DNA from: Microbulbifer sp. VAAF005
Lineage (GTDB): Bacteria > Pseudomonadota > Gammaproteobacteria > Pseudomonadales > Cellvibrionaceae
NCBI RefSeq assembly: GCF_030012985.1
Contig: NZ_CP120233.1
Location: forward strand, 124,001 to 188,000
DNA length: 64,000 nucleotides
Direction: 5' to 3'
Under the pieces are notes generated by a model that had not been told where the DNA came from, did no database searches, and worked only from the letters and a program-made list of their open reading frames with translations. Shown here piece by piece: positions 1 to 10,116 of this stretch. The translations under genes were made by a program, and so were the position numbers. How positions within the stretch are numbered: the first letter of the stretch is position 1; every line of letters begins with the position of its first letter.

Positions 1-1299
1 TTGATGGGCGATGATGCGATTATGGTGGACGCTTTCTTTGTTCCCGCAGATGAGCGTCCTTTTTCCACCGGTGAGTTTATTCGCGCCTGGCGCCAGGAAG
101 TGGGACCCATTGCCGGTGCCCTTAGCGCGACAACAGCTTCTGACCGTGGCGGTCCCGGCGCTGGCTCCTCGTTAACCGTGGAGCTTCGCCATACTGACAC
201 GGATACCTTGGAGCAAGCTGCGATACGTTTAGGGGATGAGTTGGAGAAATTCCCCAATGTCAGTGATATCGATCCCGGTATTTCCCTCGGTAAGACCCAG
301 TTGGACCTTACGCTGACTGAAACGGCCAAAAGTTTGGGCATGTCTGCGGAGGATATTGGTCGCCAGTTGCGGGCAGCGTTGTACGGGGCTGAGGCCCTGC
401 GCCAACAGCGCGGCCGGGATCAGGTGAAGGTCATGGTGCGTTTGCCAGAGGATGAGCGAGCCAATATCAATGATGTGAATAGCATTATGATCCGGGCCAG
501 CAATGGACTTTGGATGCCCCTGCCAGATCTGGTAAAAATTGATAAAGGGCGCGCCTATGCCACGATTAATCGCCGAGCAGGCCGCAGGGTTACAACAATT
601 ACCGCCAATGTGGAGCCCAGTGACCAAGCGACGCTTGTGATTAATGAGCTGAATGAAAGTGTGGTCCCCCAATTGAAAGCTGAATTCCCCGGCTTAAGTG
701 TTTCGTATGAGGGACGCCAAGCGGAGGAGCGAGAGGGATTGGCAAGCCTGGCGATGACCTTTGCCCTTGCAATGGCGGTGCTGTACTTGTTATTGGCAAT
801 TCCCTTAAAGAGTTACGTACAGCCGTTGATCGTAATGGTGGCGATACCCTTTGGTGTGATCGGTGCGTTACTTGGTCACTTAGGTATGGGGTATGGACTC
901 AGTATGGTGAGTCTGCTGGGGATGGTAGCACTGGCCGGAGTTGTGATTAACGATACCCTGGTAATGATTGAGTACAGCAATCGCCTTCGAAATGATGGTG
1001 CCGATTTGGAAAGTGCTATCAAGGGAGCTGCAGCGCGGCGTTTCCGCCCAATTGTGTTGACCACTGTAACAACTTTCTGCGGCTTGATGCCGATGATCTT
1101 TGAAAGCTCGGTGCAAGCGCGTTTTATGATTCCAATGGCGATCTCGCTGGGCTATGGAATACTTGCTGCCACGGCGATTTCATTGTTATTAGTACCCTGT
1201 CTCTATTTAATGATGGGTAGAGATATTCCACAGTTATTCGTATGGCTGAAAAACAACTTTATCCGCCTTAGAGGTGAAGGTGTAGTTGTACATAAATAG
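1..1299 (+). CDS. RND-family efflux permease, C-terminal part (5' end outside window)
   Basis: Inner-membrane proton-driven pump subunit of the AcrB/MdtB (HAE-1) type, which works with a periplasmic adaptor and an outer-membrane channel. About 430 residues are present, against about 1,030 for the family, so this is roughly the C-terminal 40%: the second periplasmic porter region (residues 1-240) followed by about five hydrophobic helices (about 248-410). The stretch VVINDTLVMIEYSNRLR and the following RFRPIVLTT segment are typical of TM10-TM11 of RND pumps. The reading frame is open at base 1, so the first codon given here is not the real start. A strong hairpin follows the stop codon. Substrate cannot be told from this half. 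Confidence 0.92.
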   Translation: MMGDDAIMVDAFFVPADERPFSTGEFIRAWRQEVGPIAGALSATTASDRGGPGAGSSLTVELRHTDTDTLEQAAIRLGDELEKFPNVSDIDPGISLGKTQLDLTLTETAKSLGMSAEDIGRQLRAALYGAEALRQQRGRDQVKVMVRLPEDERANINDVNSIMIRASNGLWMPLPDLVKIDKGRAYATINRRAGRRVTTITANVEPSDQATLVINELNESVVPQLKAEFPGLSVSYEGRQAEEREGLASLAMTFALAMAVLYLLLAIPLKSYVQPLIVMVAIPFGVIGALLGHLGMGYGLSMVSLLGMVALAGVVINDTLVMIEYSNRLRNDGADLESAIKGAAARRFRPIVLTTVTTFCGLMPMIFESSVQARFMIPMAISLGYGILAATAISLLLVPCLYLMMGRDIPQLFVWLKNNFIRLRGEGVVVHK

Positions 1300-1305
1300 A
1301 TTTAA

Positions 1306-1334
1306 ATGCAGTCGGCATTTTGTGCCGACTGCAT
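1306..1334 (+). terminator. Intrinsic terminator after the RND permease
   Basis: Perfect 12-bp inverted repeat ATGCAGTCGGCA / TGCCGACTGCAT around a 5-nt loop, 7 bases after the stop codon. The T-run after it is weak (atctcttct). The rest of 1335-1627 is AT-rich leader for the next gene and contains no other recognisable feature. Confidence 0.7.
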
Positions 1335-1627
1335 CTCTTCTCAATGCCACTTCTTTTGTGACCGATTTTTCCCCAGTGGTTTCCGCTTTCCGCTTCTAGC
1401 TTCCAGAACGCTCGATCTATTTGTATTCCTCTTCATTCATTGAATTTTCAGTAGCGGAAATGCTGGGCTAGTTCAATGTTATGAAATTTATTCCCGGCAT
1501 ACTTCCCGTTTACCGAATGATTCCTCTGTATTTTCAAATAACATAAAATTTTGACCAAATTTGAAAGACAGCGAGATAGATTGAAAGTTAGTTTTCAGAT
1601 TTTAATAAGTATAAAAGGTAACGTTCA

Positions 1628-4600
1628 GTGTGCAGCTCAATAGACGAATTGAAAGTTCAACCCGAAGATGTAAGTCAAGTAGAAATAGCTGCTGTATCAT
1701 CGGGAGAGACAGTCTGTGATTTAATCGAAAGACAAAGATTAAAGAGTCCCGATAAGGTCGCTATTATTGATGGCGACAAGAAGGTAAGTTTCACTTTCCT
1801 AATGAAGCGCGCCAATGGGATTACAGCTGAATTGGTAAGCCGGGGAGTTAAGCCAGGTTCCCTGGTGGGGGTCTGTATGAATCGATCCTGGGAGTTGGTC
1901 GCTGCTTTACTTGGTGTGATGCGTGCAGGTTGTGCCTATGTCCCATTAGATCCGCTTTACCCGCAAGAGCGCGTGCGGTATACGCTCGAACATTCCAAAG
2001 CTGCGGCAGCAATAGTTGATTGTGATAGTAGTGCAAACTTGTGTCTTGGTGTTAATGAGCTGCTATGGATTGATGAGTTACGAGGGGAGTCGCCGAACTT
2101 GCCGCCCGAGCAGGTAAGGCCCGGTGCGAGTGATTTGGCCTACGTAATCTATACGTCGGGTTCTACCGGAAACCCGAAGGGGGTCGCTATTGAGCACCGC
2201 AGCCTTATCGCTCTCAGTAAGTCCATGAGCGAGCTATTGAGTAATGATGAGCTTGAAGGTGTGCTAGCTTCGACTTCAGTTTGTTTTGACCCGTCTGTGA
2301 TGGAGACTATAGGAGCTCTAGCATTGGGTGGCCGGGTTATATTGGCAAAAAATATTTTGGAGTTGCCGCAGTTACCCTCTCTTGCGCAAGTGCGAACTTG
2401 TATCACTGTTCCATCAGCAATGCAGGCCTTACTTTCAGTAGAAGAGCTGCCCGGGGGAATCCGTTGCCTGATTTTTGGGGGTGAGGTACTTAAACAGTCC
2501 TTGGTTGATCAGATTTATGCAGGGGCGGTTAAACCGAGGATAGTGAATGTATACGGTCCCACAGAGGATACGGTTTATTCTACTTATACTGAGGTTAGCC
2601 CTGGTAGCGGTAGTATTACGATAGGGAAGACTCTCCCGAATTCCTGCGCGTATATTTTGGACAGAAATCTGCGACCGGTTTCTCCCGGTAGAGAGGGGGA
2701 GCTATATTTGGCGGGTGACAAGCTCGCTAGAGGCTATTTGAATGATGAGCCACTAACCAAGGCGCGATTTATTCAGACAGCTCCCGATACTGGAATAGCG
2801 GATCAACGTCTGTATAAAACGGGAGACCTATGCCGATGGACAGAGAATGGGGAAATAGAATATCTGGGGCGTGCTGACTGTCAGGTAAAGATCAGGGGGT
2901 ATCGTATTGAGTTGGAAGAAGTCGAGTCGACACTTGAGTCGCTAACCGGGGTTAATGCAGCGGCCGCTACTGTAGTTGATGGCGGAGCAGGGCAACAGAT
3001 ACTAGTGGCCTATATTGTCGTTACAGATAAGGCAATTACTGAGGAAACTGTAAAGGCTTTTCTCAATGAGCGTCTTCCAAAATATATGGTTCCCCATTTT
3101 GTTCGACATCTACGTGAGTTGCCTCTGCTCCCTAACAATAAGCTCGACCGAAAAAAACTAGCACTCCTCAAAGTCGATTTCAGTGCCTTTGTTGATAATA
3201 GTTTTGCCGCAAATGATGATATTAACCAAGGCAGCAAATTACTTGGACACTTCGCAGCTTTATCTGTGGATAGCGAAACAATTATTATGTCAATTATTCA
3301 GGGTGAGATGGCTTCTCTTATGAACCACTCAAATCCCGAAAGTGTATTACCAGAGCTAACATTCGATAAGCAGGGATTGGATTCTTTGACGACGTTAGAG
3401 TTGGCTAGCCGTCTCAGCCATTGCGCGGGACGTCCGCTTACTGTTCAAGCAATTCAGGATTACCCCACGCCAAAGTTATTGGCTGGCTATATGCTCGACT
3501 TGATGGATAGCAAAGTTGATTCTGAATCACCTTGCGTGGCTGTCGGCGCTAAAACCGATCAGCTGGCTCACTTCCAGTCTCAGCTCCAATTGAGTCATCC
3601 AAGTTTTCAAGTTGCAAAGGCATCATCCTGGTCTGCTTCCGATAAAAGTAGGTTGTTGCAAGCTGTGATTGCGATGGTTAATAACCAGGAGAGGAATCCT
3701 TATAGCAAGGTTTTGCTCACAGGCAGTGGTACTCGGGGCACAGTAACGGATGTTTACAGCGATGATACTCAAGATGCCATTATATGGACTACAAACTTAT
3801 ACCTTGGCTTGAATAGGGATGAGTCAGTTATCGAGCAGGCATCGTCGGCTCTTCGGCACCTCGGTACCGGAATGGGTACTTCTGCAGCGGCATCAGGTCT
3901 GACAGACCTCCACCTGCAGTTTGAAGCGGAGTTTGCTGATTTAGTAGGTAAGTCTGGAGCTTGCTTATTTCCAACGGGCTACACAGCCAATGTCGGGGTC
4001 GTCGCAGGACTTCTTGGTGAAGATGATGTCGTGGTTATCGATCAGCTTTGCCATGCCTCAATTGTTGATGGAGCTCGCCTCAGTGGGGCCAAAATCAGGA
4101 CTTTCCAACACAATAGCACTTCTGATCTGGAGTCTGTACTCAAGTCGGAGGTATCCCCTTACCGTACAATTTTAGTGGTACTCGAGGGGGTTTATAGTAT
4201 GGGGGAAGGGGCTGCACCCGTGGCAGAGATTGTACGCGCAGCAAAGAAATACAATGCCCTCGTTTTGGTTGATGAGGCACATTCGTTTGGTTTTTACGGT
4301 GAAAGCGGTGCGGGCATCTGTGCGGCTCAAGGAGTTACAGATCAAGTAGACTTTATAATGACAACTCTTAGCAAGTCGCTTGGTAGTCTCGGTGGCGTTG
4401 TTGCTGCGAATAAGGAATATGTTGATCTGCTGAAATCCTCAGCGAGGGCATACATTTTCCAGGCTTCTGTCAGCCCCGCAGATATTGCTGCTGCATTAGC
4501 AGCATTGAAGCGCATTAGATCTGACGATGGATTACGCGAGCAATTATGGGATACGACCCGCTATATGCGACAAAGGTTTGAGCGGGCTGGGTACGACCTG

Positions 4601-5272
4601 GGAACAGGTGATGGGCCAATTATTACGCCCCATTTTAGTGATAAAGATAAGTTATACGGGATAGTACAAGCCCTATATCAGCGCGGTATTCAAACTTCTG
4701 CTGTCACCTATCCTATAGTTGAAAGTGGCCGAGGGCGCCTGAGGTTGATTTGTTCCGCGGCTCACACTAGGGAGGATGTTGATAGGACCTTGGAAGCTCT
4801 TATTGAGGCTGAAAAAGAGGTTGATGTTCAACCCCAGAAAATAAAAGAGGAAGCTATGGATTTGGGGCAAGCCCTTGCTGAAATTGGTGAGTGGGCAAAT
4901 ACCTTTTCTAACTTCCTAAAGGAATATATCAACCGACAATCCAGCCCTATGCCCAACTTGTGCTTGTCCGTGAGTGTTACTGAACAGTTTGAGCCGGTGA
5001 GGATTTTAATTGATGGTGGCAAAGTAACCCTAAGTGATCACTCGGCTGACGACGTTCCTTTTTGCTCATTAACACTAAGAAATCAGAGGTCTGTCATGGC
5101 TTTGCGGCTTCACGATGCTCAGTCGCTGCTCGATGGTATTTGTACAGGCAGCTGTACATTAAGTGGTCAGGTTGAGCCATTTATATGGTGGATCGCCCGT
5201 ATTCTAGATTTAAGTGTGGAGGTAAATAACCCTGTAGACTGTGGATTAGCTAGGGAGCAGGCGATTCATTAA
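1628..5272 (+). CDS. Fused NRPS-like adenylation / carrier / alpha-oxoamine synthase / SCP2-like protein
   Basis: A 1,214-residue multidomain enzyme. Residues about 25-520 are an amino-acid adenylation domain: A3 core [13 protein letters not shown]4 core FDPSV with the Asp that binds the substrate amino group, YGPTE, YKTGD and the final NKLDRKK lysine. A carrier domain follows, with phosphopantetheine serine at about residue 586 in GLDSL. Residues about 640-1070 are a PLP-dependent alpha-oxoamine synthase (KBL/SPT fold: DEAHSFG, Schiff-base lysine about 916 in TLSKSLG). The last 120 residues resemble an SCP2-like lipid-binding domain. Inference: an amino acid is activated, held on the carrier, and used in a decarboxylative Claisen condensation to give an aminoketone-type product. 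GTG start chosen because AAAAGG lies about 8 nt upstream. The convergent MFS gene may export the product. Confidence 0.85.
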   Translation: MCSSIDELKVQPEDVSQVEIAAVSSGETVCDLIERQRLKSPDKVAIIDGDKKVSFTFLMKRANGITAELVSRGVKPGSLVGVCMNRSWELVAALLGVMRAGCAYVPLDPLYPQERVRYTLEHSKAAAAIVDCDSSANLCLGVNELLWIDELRGESPNLPPEQVRPGASDLAYVIYTSGSTGNPKGVAIEHRSLIALSKSMSELLSNDELEGVLASTSVCFDPSVMETIGALALGGRVILAKNILELPQLPSLAQVRTCITVPSAMQALLSVEELPGGIRCLIFGGEVLKQSLVDQIYAGAVKPRIVNVYGPTEDTVYSTYTEVSPGSGSITIGKTLPNSCAYILDRNLRPVSPGREGELYLAGDKLARGYLNDEPLTKARFIQTAPDTGIADQRLYKTGDLCRWTENGEIEYLGRADCQVKIRGYRIELEEVESTLESLTGVNAAAATVVDGGAGQQILVAYIVVTDKAITEETVKAFLNERLPKYMVPHFVRHLRELPLLPNNKLDRKKLALLKVDFSAFVDNSFAANDDINQGSKLLGHFAALSVDSETIIMSIIQGEMASLMNHSNPESVLPELTFDKQGLDSLTTLELASRLSHCAGRPLTVQAIQDYPTPKLLAGYMLDLMDSKVDSESPCVAVGAKTDQLAHFQSQLQLSHPSFQVAKASSWSASDKSRLLQAVIAMVNNQERNPYSKVLLTGSGTRGTVTDVYSDDTQDAIIWTTNLYLGLNRDESVIEQASSALRHLGTGMGTSAAASGLTDLHLQFEAEFADLVGKSGACLFPTGYTANVGVVAGLLGEDDVVVIDQLCHASIVDGARLSGAKIRTFQHNSTSDLESVLKSEVSPYRTILVVLEGVYSMGEGAAPVAEIVRAAKKYNALVLVDEAHSFGFYGESGAGICAAQGVTDQVDFIMTTLSKSLGSLGGVVAANKEYVDLLKSSARAYIFQASVSPADIAAALAALKRIRSDDGLREQLWDTTRYMRQRFERAGYDLGTGDGPIITPHFSDKDKLYGIVQALYQRGIQTSAVTYPIVESGRGRLRLICSAAHTREDVDRTLEALIEAEKEVDVQPQKIKEEAMDLGQALAEIGEWANTFSNFLKEYINRQSSPMPNLCLSVSVTEQFEPVRILIDGGKVTLSDHSADDVPFCSLTLRNQRSVMALRLHDAQSLLDGICTGSCTLSGQVEPFIWWIARILDLSVEVNNPVDCGLAREQAIH

Positions 5273-5297
5273 CTCATGAGGGGTGAGGTTTAAAGTT

Positions 5298-5329
5298 ATG
5301 GGCCTTTCAGCTTACCCTGATGGGCCCAT
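5298..5329. terminator. Possible bidirectional terminator between converging genes
   Basis: ATGGGCC and GGCCCAT are separated by 18 bases in the short gap between the convergent synthase and MFS genes. There is no T-run, so this is a weak prediction. Confidence 0.3.
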
Positions 5330-5377
5330 GTCTGGTATTACTGGCAGAGCAAGTCAGTTACTTATTTACCCCGTATT

Positions 5378-6619
5378 TCACTTTGCTACGCGAGGGAGCT
5401 TTCGCCAGCTCCACCGGATTAAAACAAACACTAATATCGATGCAGTTGCTGTAATGTAAAATGGCAAGCGGATATTAACTTCCATAGCCATGCCCCCCGC
5501 GAGTGAAATCAAGCTTGCTACCAAGGTGAAGCCTGCAGTAGCTATTCCCATTACCCAACCCTGTTCCGTCTCATCGACACTATTGGCAAATATATTCAAG
5601 AGAGCGGGGTAAGCGATCCCAAAGCAAAGGTACGCGAAGAACACACTGAGATAACATAGCCAAATGTGGCTGCTGAATACGAAGACTAGTGCGCTCGCTC
5701 CCATTGCTAAGGCGGAAACCATAACTACCAGGGACTTAGTCCAGCGGGACAAAACAGGCTTGACCATATAAAGACTGGAAATTGCCACCGCAATACCCAT
5801 AGTCAGCATGGCCATACTGGTTGTTAGCAGGCCTGCTTGGAATCTGCTGCTTAAATAATTCGTGATAAATATATAAAAACTGAGATGCACCAGCATGAAA
5901 CAGAGGTAGGCAGGACAAAGTCGGACAACTCGAGGGCGGTCCTTCAGATGTATAAACTGAGTAAATAGATCCAGAAAACGAAGCCTAAGCTGCATCGGGG
6001 CTTGGCGAGTATCGTGATAAAAGGTCAGGATCAAAAACAAAGTAATAGCGACAAGTACCAGAGCAAAGTAAAAGGGCAGCTGGATACTGGCTATGCTCCC
6101 CAATAGTTCCCTGTCTGCCAAGACTCCTGCCATAATCGGTCCAGCTACAGCCCCAGCACTCATTCCTGCTACCAATAACCCTAGGTTCTTGGAAGCCTCC
6201 AGCTCACTTTGGCTGGCATCAATCATTGCTGCTTGAGCGATAGGCTGGTTTCCCGCAGTAAAGCCGCTGATCACTCGTCCGAGAATAAGAAGCCAAAGGC
6301 TATTGCTTATCAAAGAGAGAACAGTGATCGCGTACCCGGCCATAGCTCCCACCAAACACAGTACCATTGCAGTCTTGCGTCCAATACTGTCAGATAGCTT
6401 GGCGATATATACAGACCCAACGAACCACGCCAGAAAGAAGCTACCGATCACAACCCCATAGTATAAATGCCGAGTTGATTGTGGTGTATCAGCAGGTAAA
6501 AACTGGAATTTTGTCGACATAACCAGTTCATTGATAATCGGAAACAGCAATCCCTGGCCCATCAGATCTACAAAAACTACTGCCAGAAGGGCTAAACGGC
6601 ACATGATAGACATAAGCAC
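5378..6619 (-). CDS. MFS transporter (TetA-like drug/metabolite exporter)
   Basis: 413 residues with about 12 hydrophobic segments, the usual size for the 12-TM drug:H+ antiporter group. The loop between TM2 and TM3 contains AKLSDSIGRKTAM, the family's D-x-x-GR-K/R signature, and TM5 has the GAVAGPIMAG glycine/proline pattern of motif C found in exporters. Inner-membrane proton antiporter. It converges on the fused adenylation/oxoamine synthase gene, so export of that enzyme's product is a reasonable inference but not shown. Several Met codons lie close together at the N-terminus (6619, 6613, 6604); the first is used here. Confidence 0.85.
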   Translation of the reverse strand: MLMSIMCRLALLAVVFVDLMGQGLLFPIINELVMSTKFQFLPADTPQSTRHLYYGVVIGSFFLAWFVGSVYIAKLSDSIGRKTAMVLCLVGAMAGYAITVLSLISNSLWLLILGRVISGFTAGNQPIAQAAMIDASQSELEASKNLGLLVAGMSAGAVAGPIMAGVLADRELLGSIASIQLPFYFALVLVAITLFLILTFYHDTRQAPMQLRLRFLDLFTQFIHLKDRPRVVRLCPAYLCFMLVHLSFYIFITNYLSSRFQAGLLTTSMAMLTMGIAVAISSLYMVKPVLSRWTKSLVVMVSALAMGASALVFVFSSHIWLCYLSVFFAYLCFGIAYPALLNIFANSVDETEQGWVMGIATAGFTLVASLISLAGGMAMEVNIRLPFYITATASILVFVLIRWSWRKLPRVAK

Positions 6620-6707
6620 TTCCTCCCCAAGCTTCAGCTTTGCTGCTTAAAGCAAGATAGCAGCTGATGAATAGATTACAGGGCCAGAACTGCACAGCGT
6701 AAATTAG

Positions 6708-7058
6708 ATGGGAGTGATAGAGAGGATAGGTTGTTTGGCGCCTTTCTCAGGACGCTCAAATACAGTATTAACTATAAAAGTACAGGAGCTGGCCTGGGAG
6801 CAGCAAGGAAAACTAGATGGAGTTCTGTTCTACCCGGATCAAGGAGGTCAATACATGAGTCGCCAGTTCTGGAATCTGAAGAGTGAACGGATACCTTCTC
6901 CCGGTTACAGCGCCTTAGCACGAGCAAGCCAAGATACCAGTCATTATTTGATAAATTGCTACAACATCGAGCGTCCCTACCAATACAATGGCGGAGTTCC
7001 AACTGGAAAAACAGAAGAAAAAACTTAACTTACTGCCCGACATTAGTTGACCAATACA
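6708..7058 (+). pseudogene. Remnant of an IS3-family transposase (OrfB 3' end)
   Basis: Translation gives pieces matching the intact IS3-family OrfB at 51044-51889: LAWEQQGKLDGVLF and DQGGQYMSRQF, then a jump to LKSERIPSPGYSALARASQD and ERPYQYNGG. About 30 residues between the second catalytic Asp and the Glu region are deleted. The sequence after the stop (cttaacttactgcccgac... ttgaccaataca) is a diverged copy of the right end of the intact element. No left end or OrfA is present, so this is a dead fragment of a relative of that element. Confidence 0.85.
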
Positions 7059-7488
7059 CTATGTAAATCATTTGAGTCGCGGTTTAGCTACTAAGATATA
7101 AATTCTAAGTAAGGTTATAGGTTTCCAATAATAAATCCGACGGCTTAAATTTAAGTGCCCGGAGTATACGGTAGTATAAACGGGACACCGATGAGCCATT
7201 GACACGAAAGAGGTTGCCTCTACCCTGGATCTTCATAGCCCCCCTCGAAGGTGATATATAAATAGGCATTTATTAACCGATAAGCTCCCTATATCCGGAA
7301 GTAATATTTATAAGTATGGATATTTATGGCGCTCTAGCTCCTTAAGTGGTACGACTGTATATGTTTGTGTTGGTTTAGGGGGATCTATTAAACAATTTTG
7401 TTATGTTGAGGCTTTGAATAATCCCAAAAGGTGTGTATAAAGCACGGGCGCCAAGTTCTACATAGTGGCAAAACGGAGATTATTTAAA
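7059..7488. other. Gene-free gap
   Basis: About 430 AT-rich bases between the IS remnant and the TM2 gene. I see no ORF of weight. GTTATGT at about 7399 resembles the core-like motif seen before other genes of the region, but has no convincing partner. Confidence 0.4.
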
Positions 7489-7836
7489 ATGAATGACGTA
7501 GTTGTGGATAGAGTCAAGGGAGCTGACGAAAAGTTCTGTAGTGACTGTGGGGAAAACATTAAAGAAAGAGCGGAAATTTGTCCTAAATGCGGGGTAAGAC
7601 AGTCAGCGCGATCTGGGTTGGCTCCAAACGGCAAGAGTAAAGTTGCAGCAGCATTGCTTGCCTTTTTCCTAGGTGGGTTTGGTGTTCATAAATTCTATCT
7701 TGGGCAGGTTGGTTTAGGGATTCTATATCTAGTGTTTTTCTGGACATTCATCCCCGCAATTGTAGCCTTTATTGAATTTATCATTCTATTGACTATGAGT
7801 GATGAAGCATTCAACCAAAAGTTTGGTAATATTTAG
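7489..7836 (+). CDS. TM2-domain membrane protein with N-terminal zinc ribbon
   Basis: 115 residues. The N-terminus has two CxxC pairs (CSDCGEN and CPKCGV), a zinc-ribbon pattern. It is followed by the TM2 domain: two hydrophobic helices joined by the GGFGVHKFYLGQ signature. Start ATG 7489 is preferred over an in-frame GTG 24 bases upstream because CGGAG lies about 10 nt before it. The cellular role of TM2 proteins in bacteria is not established. A second TM2/zinc-ribbon gene lies at 21013-21486, so the region holds two diverged copies. Single gene, no operon partner. Confidence 0.85.
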   Translation: MNDVVVDRVKGADEKFCSDCGENIKERAEICPKCGVRQSARSGLAPNGKSKVAAALLAFFLGGFGVHKFYLGQVGLGILYLVFFWTFIPAIVAFIEFIILLTMSDEAFNQKFGNI

Positions 7837-7850
7837 AGTTGCTCTATATA

Positions 7851-7874
7851 TGCAGCGCCGCTATGCGGCGCATG
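7851..7874 (+). terminator. GC-rich hairpin after TM2 gene
   Basis: Perfect 7-bp stem GCGCCGC / GCGGCGC with a TAT loop, about 20 bases after the stop codon in otherwise AT-rich DNA. No T-run follows, so it could be a terminator or part of a cassette-end structure. Confidence 0.5.
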
Positions 7875-8123
7875 TCTATAAATAAGTTTTCAGTTTTGAA
7901 AATACTTAATATTAGCTACATCAAATCTACCCAATCAAATTTTTAATGAGCTGACTGATAGTGTTCATAAGTTATGAGATCGGTTTATTTTGAAAATGCC
8001 AATTGGGGTAAAAAATTAAATCGCTATAGATTAAAGTGCATTAACATTCGTCGATCTTCAATTCACAGTGCATGCTACCATTAAATTGTCTATTGGTAGT
8101 GGATATGGTAAGGGGCGCTAGGT

Positions 8124-8474
8124 GTGTGGTTTTTTAATTTAGGAGGCCGACGGAAAGCTATACAGGTTTTCAAAAGGGATTTGAAGCGTAAGCTTTCGGA
8201 TGACTGGGGAAACAAGAAGAAATACCCTGGGGATAAAGTATCCAAGAGCGTAAAAAAACACTTCCCAAAGTATTGCAAGCATGAAGCTTATGCAATATAT
8301 ATGTGGTCCGGCAAAGATCAATTTGATATATATTGCACGAGTCTTGGTGTGAACCTAAGTTCAATGGATATTAGAAAAGAAATAGAGTCTTCCATTGCTT
8401 CTATGAGCAATTCTCATTGGGGGAGAGATGATTATTCTGAGAGCAACTTCTTCGATTCAGGTAACGCAGATTAA
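8124..8474 (+). CDS. Small hypothetical protein (resembles DUF6559 family)
   Basis: 116 residues, basic N-terminal half (GGRRKAIQVFKRDLKRKL) and an acidic, serine-rich tail, without a signal peptide or membrane segment. The opening WFFNLGGRRKAI and the spacing of the KYCKHEAYAIYMW segment remind me of the DUF6559 family of small proteins of unknown function. That is recalled similarity, not a search result. GTG start; AGGGGCG lies 8-10 nt upstream. Stands alone on the plus strand like most genes of the array. Confidence 0.55.
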   Translation: MWFFNLGGRRKAIQVFKRDLKRKLSDDWGNKKKYPGDKVSKSVKKHFPKYCKHEAYAIYMWSGKDQFDIYCTSLGVNLSSMDIRKEIESSIASMSNSHWGRDDYSESNFFDSGNAD

Positions 8475-8509
8475 ATTGAATTCAGGTAATCCTGAACGTG
8501 GTTAACGCT

Positions 8510-8944
8510 ATGAATATCAAAAAGATATTAGAGGCTGAGGGTATCGATATAGTAAACATGTTGTCGAAATATATAGGTATAGTTGGATGCTCAGCCGAAG
8601 GTGCGGCCCTAAGTTACAAAACGATATGTACTGAGAGTCCTAAAACTTTTAGGGGTCTATAGACACCCTGAGGTTTCTATGTTTACTCATTCCTTAGGGA
8701 ATTATGTGGATAGACTAAGTGCTCACGATTTAATGGGGATTGCTGAGCTAATGCTGCCCTCTGCTAAAAAGCTCAAGGCGCTGATTTCTTAACCTGCCCA
8801 GACTGTGATACGGTTATACTTGGGTGTACCGAAATTCCTTTAATTATTAATAATTCAAACTCTGCTCTTCCGACATTAAATTCAAATTATTTGTTGGCTA
8901 AGACCGTCATTAGGGAAGCTGCCGAAAACACCTGGTATTTTTAG
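8510..8944 (+). pseudogene. Decayed aspartate/glutamate racemase gene
   Basis: Three reading-frame pieces join into one racemase: a first frame with YIGIVGCSAEGAALSYKTIC, a second with HPEVSMFTHSLGNYVDRL and GIAELMLPSAKKL, and a third with GADFLTCPDCDTVILGCTEI and LPTLNSNYLLAKTVIREAAE. The family normally has about 100 residues between the first catalytic Cys region (GADFxxCPD) and the second (ILGCTEIPLI). Here they are fused, so an internal deletion has removed the middle. There are also frameshifts near 8645 and 8766, the second in a run of five A. Not functional as an amino-acid racemase. Confidence 0.8.
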
Positions 8945-9199
8945 CTTGCGGTAGAAAGTAATAGCTGAGTCTTTTTCTATGTAGAGTTGGGGATCTGGAG
9001 ACACTCACCAATGGAGGTTTAGAAAGCAGCAAAGCTTTAGAAAATAGCTTCTCACATGCTAAAAAGCTTTGCTGCTGCTTATGACTATATTCAGCAATAT
9101 CACAATATTTTAAGAACTGGGAAAACAATGCTGTATGCACCGGTCGGGAATCGAGGCCTAAATTGTTCTTTCTCTAAGAGAGATAATAGCAATTAAACA

Positions 9200-10096
9200 T
9201 TATTTTACTACTTGTTTCAGTACGCCAAAGTAATTTCCGGCCATCTCCACATCATTATAATACCCACGCACTTTAAGAAATTTATGTAGCGCTTTTAGGT
9301 TGTAGGTAGGGACAGCCATAAATGCATGATGTTCACAGTGGTAGCTTAGTCCATCGGTGGGACTGACAAATAATAAGCCTAAAAGCCCCCTGGGAATGGA
9401 TCGTGTATTATATTTTGGTTCCAAGTGATATAGGTCTTTGACCCCAGCGTGCTCGGCAATTTGACGCATACGTATAATAGCCATATACACAGTCAGGTAG
9501 GCAATTACCCACAAAGCATACAGTTGAGGAAATCCGGAGGCCCACAATATGGCAAACATGATGCCATTAACAAAAAGGCCGCGTGTAAGCTGGTAATTTG
9601 TCCGTTTATTTCGACTTAATAGATCTCGTCCGCTCAAAAATAAATATAGATTCGCCTTTAAACCTGTAATTCCCAAAAAATCCCGAGTAAATTTTCTGAA
9701 CAGACTTTTCTTACTTACCGGGTAGTCCTTATAGTTCTTTAGGTCTGGGTCTTGATCGGTGCCAGCATTTCGGTGATGTTTTAGATGGCTTTTAATGTAG
9801 GTCTCACCATCCATTAGCAAAAAAGGAGAAGATAACCACTTTGCAACAAAATTATTGTAGGAGCGTGTTGCAAAAAGTGTTTTATGACCGGCTTCGTGCA
9901 TGATCGCTGCCAACGCCTGTTGTCTTCCCGCAAGCAAGAAGATAGCTGCGATATAAGTAGACCAGTGGGGTAGCAATGCCGAAATTAAAAAAATTCCTGA
10001 AATTTCAAGCCATGTCCTTGAAACAATCCATAAAGCTTTGGTGTCACTACGCTGGAGAAAAGGCTTGAGTTCTTCTTTGCTAATAGGAACATTCAT
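9200..10096 (-). CDS. Membrane fatty acid desaturase family protein
   Basis: 298 residues with the three histidine boxes of integral-membrane di-iron desaturases: HEAGH at 67-71, HLKHH at 104-108 and HCEHH at 253-257, with hydrophobic segments around them. Predicted to introduce a double bond into fatty acyl chains, or to hydroxylate a related lipid, at the inner membrane using electrons from a ferredoxin-type donor. Only 20 bases separate it from the upstream PaaX-like gene, so the two are probably one minus-strand transcript, with the regulator first. Substrate position cannot be inferred. Confidence 0.85.
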   Translation of the reverse strand: MNVPISKEELKPFLQRSDTKALWIVSRTWLEISGIFLISALLPHWSTYIAAIFLLAGRQQALAAIMHEAGHKTLFATRSYNNFVAKWLSSPFLLMDGETYIKSHLKHHRNAGTDQDPDLKNYKDYPVSKKSLFRKFTRDFLGITGLKANLYLFLSGRDLLSRNKRTNYQLTRGLFVNGIMFAILWASGFPQLYALWVIAYLTVYMAIIRMRQIAEHAGVKDLYHLEPKYNTRSIPRGLLGLLFVSPTDGLSYHCEHHAFMAVPTYNLKALHKFLKVRGYYNDVEMAGNYFGVLKQVVK

Positions 10097-10116
10097 TGTG
10101 TAGCACCTTGTCGTGA

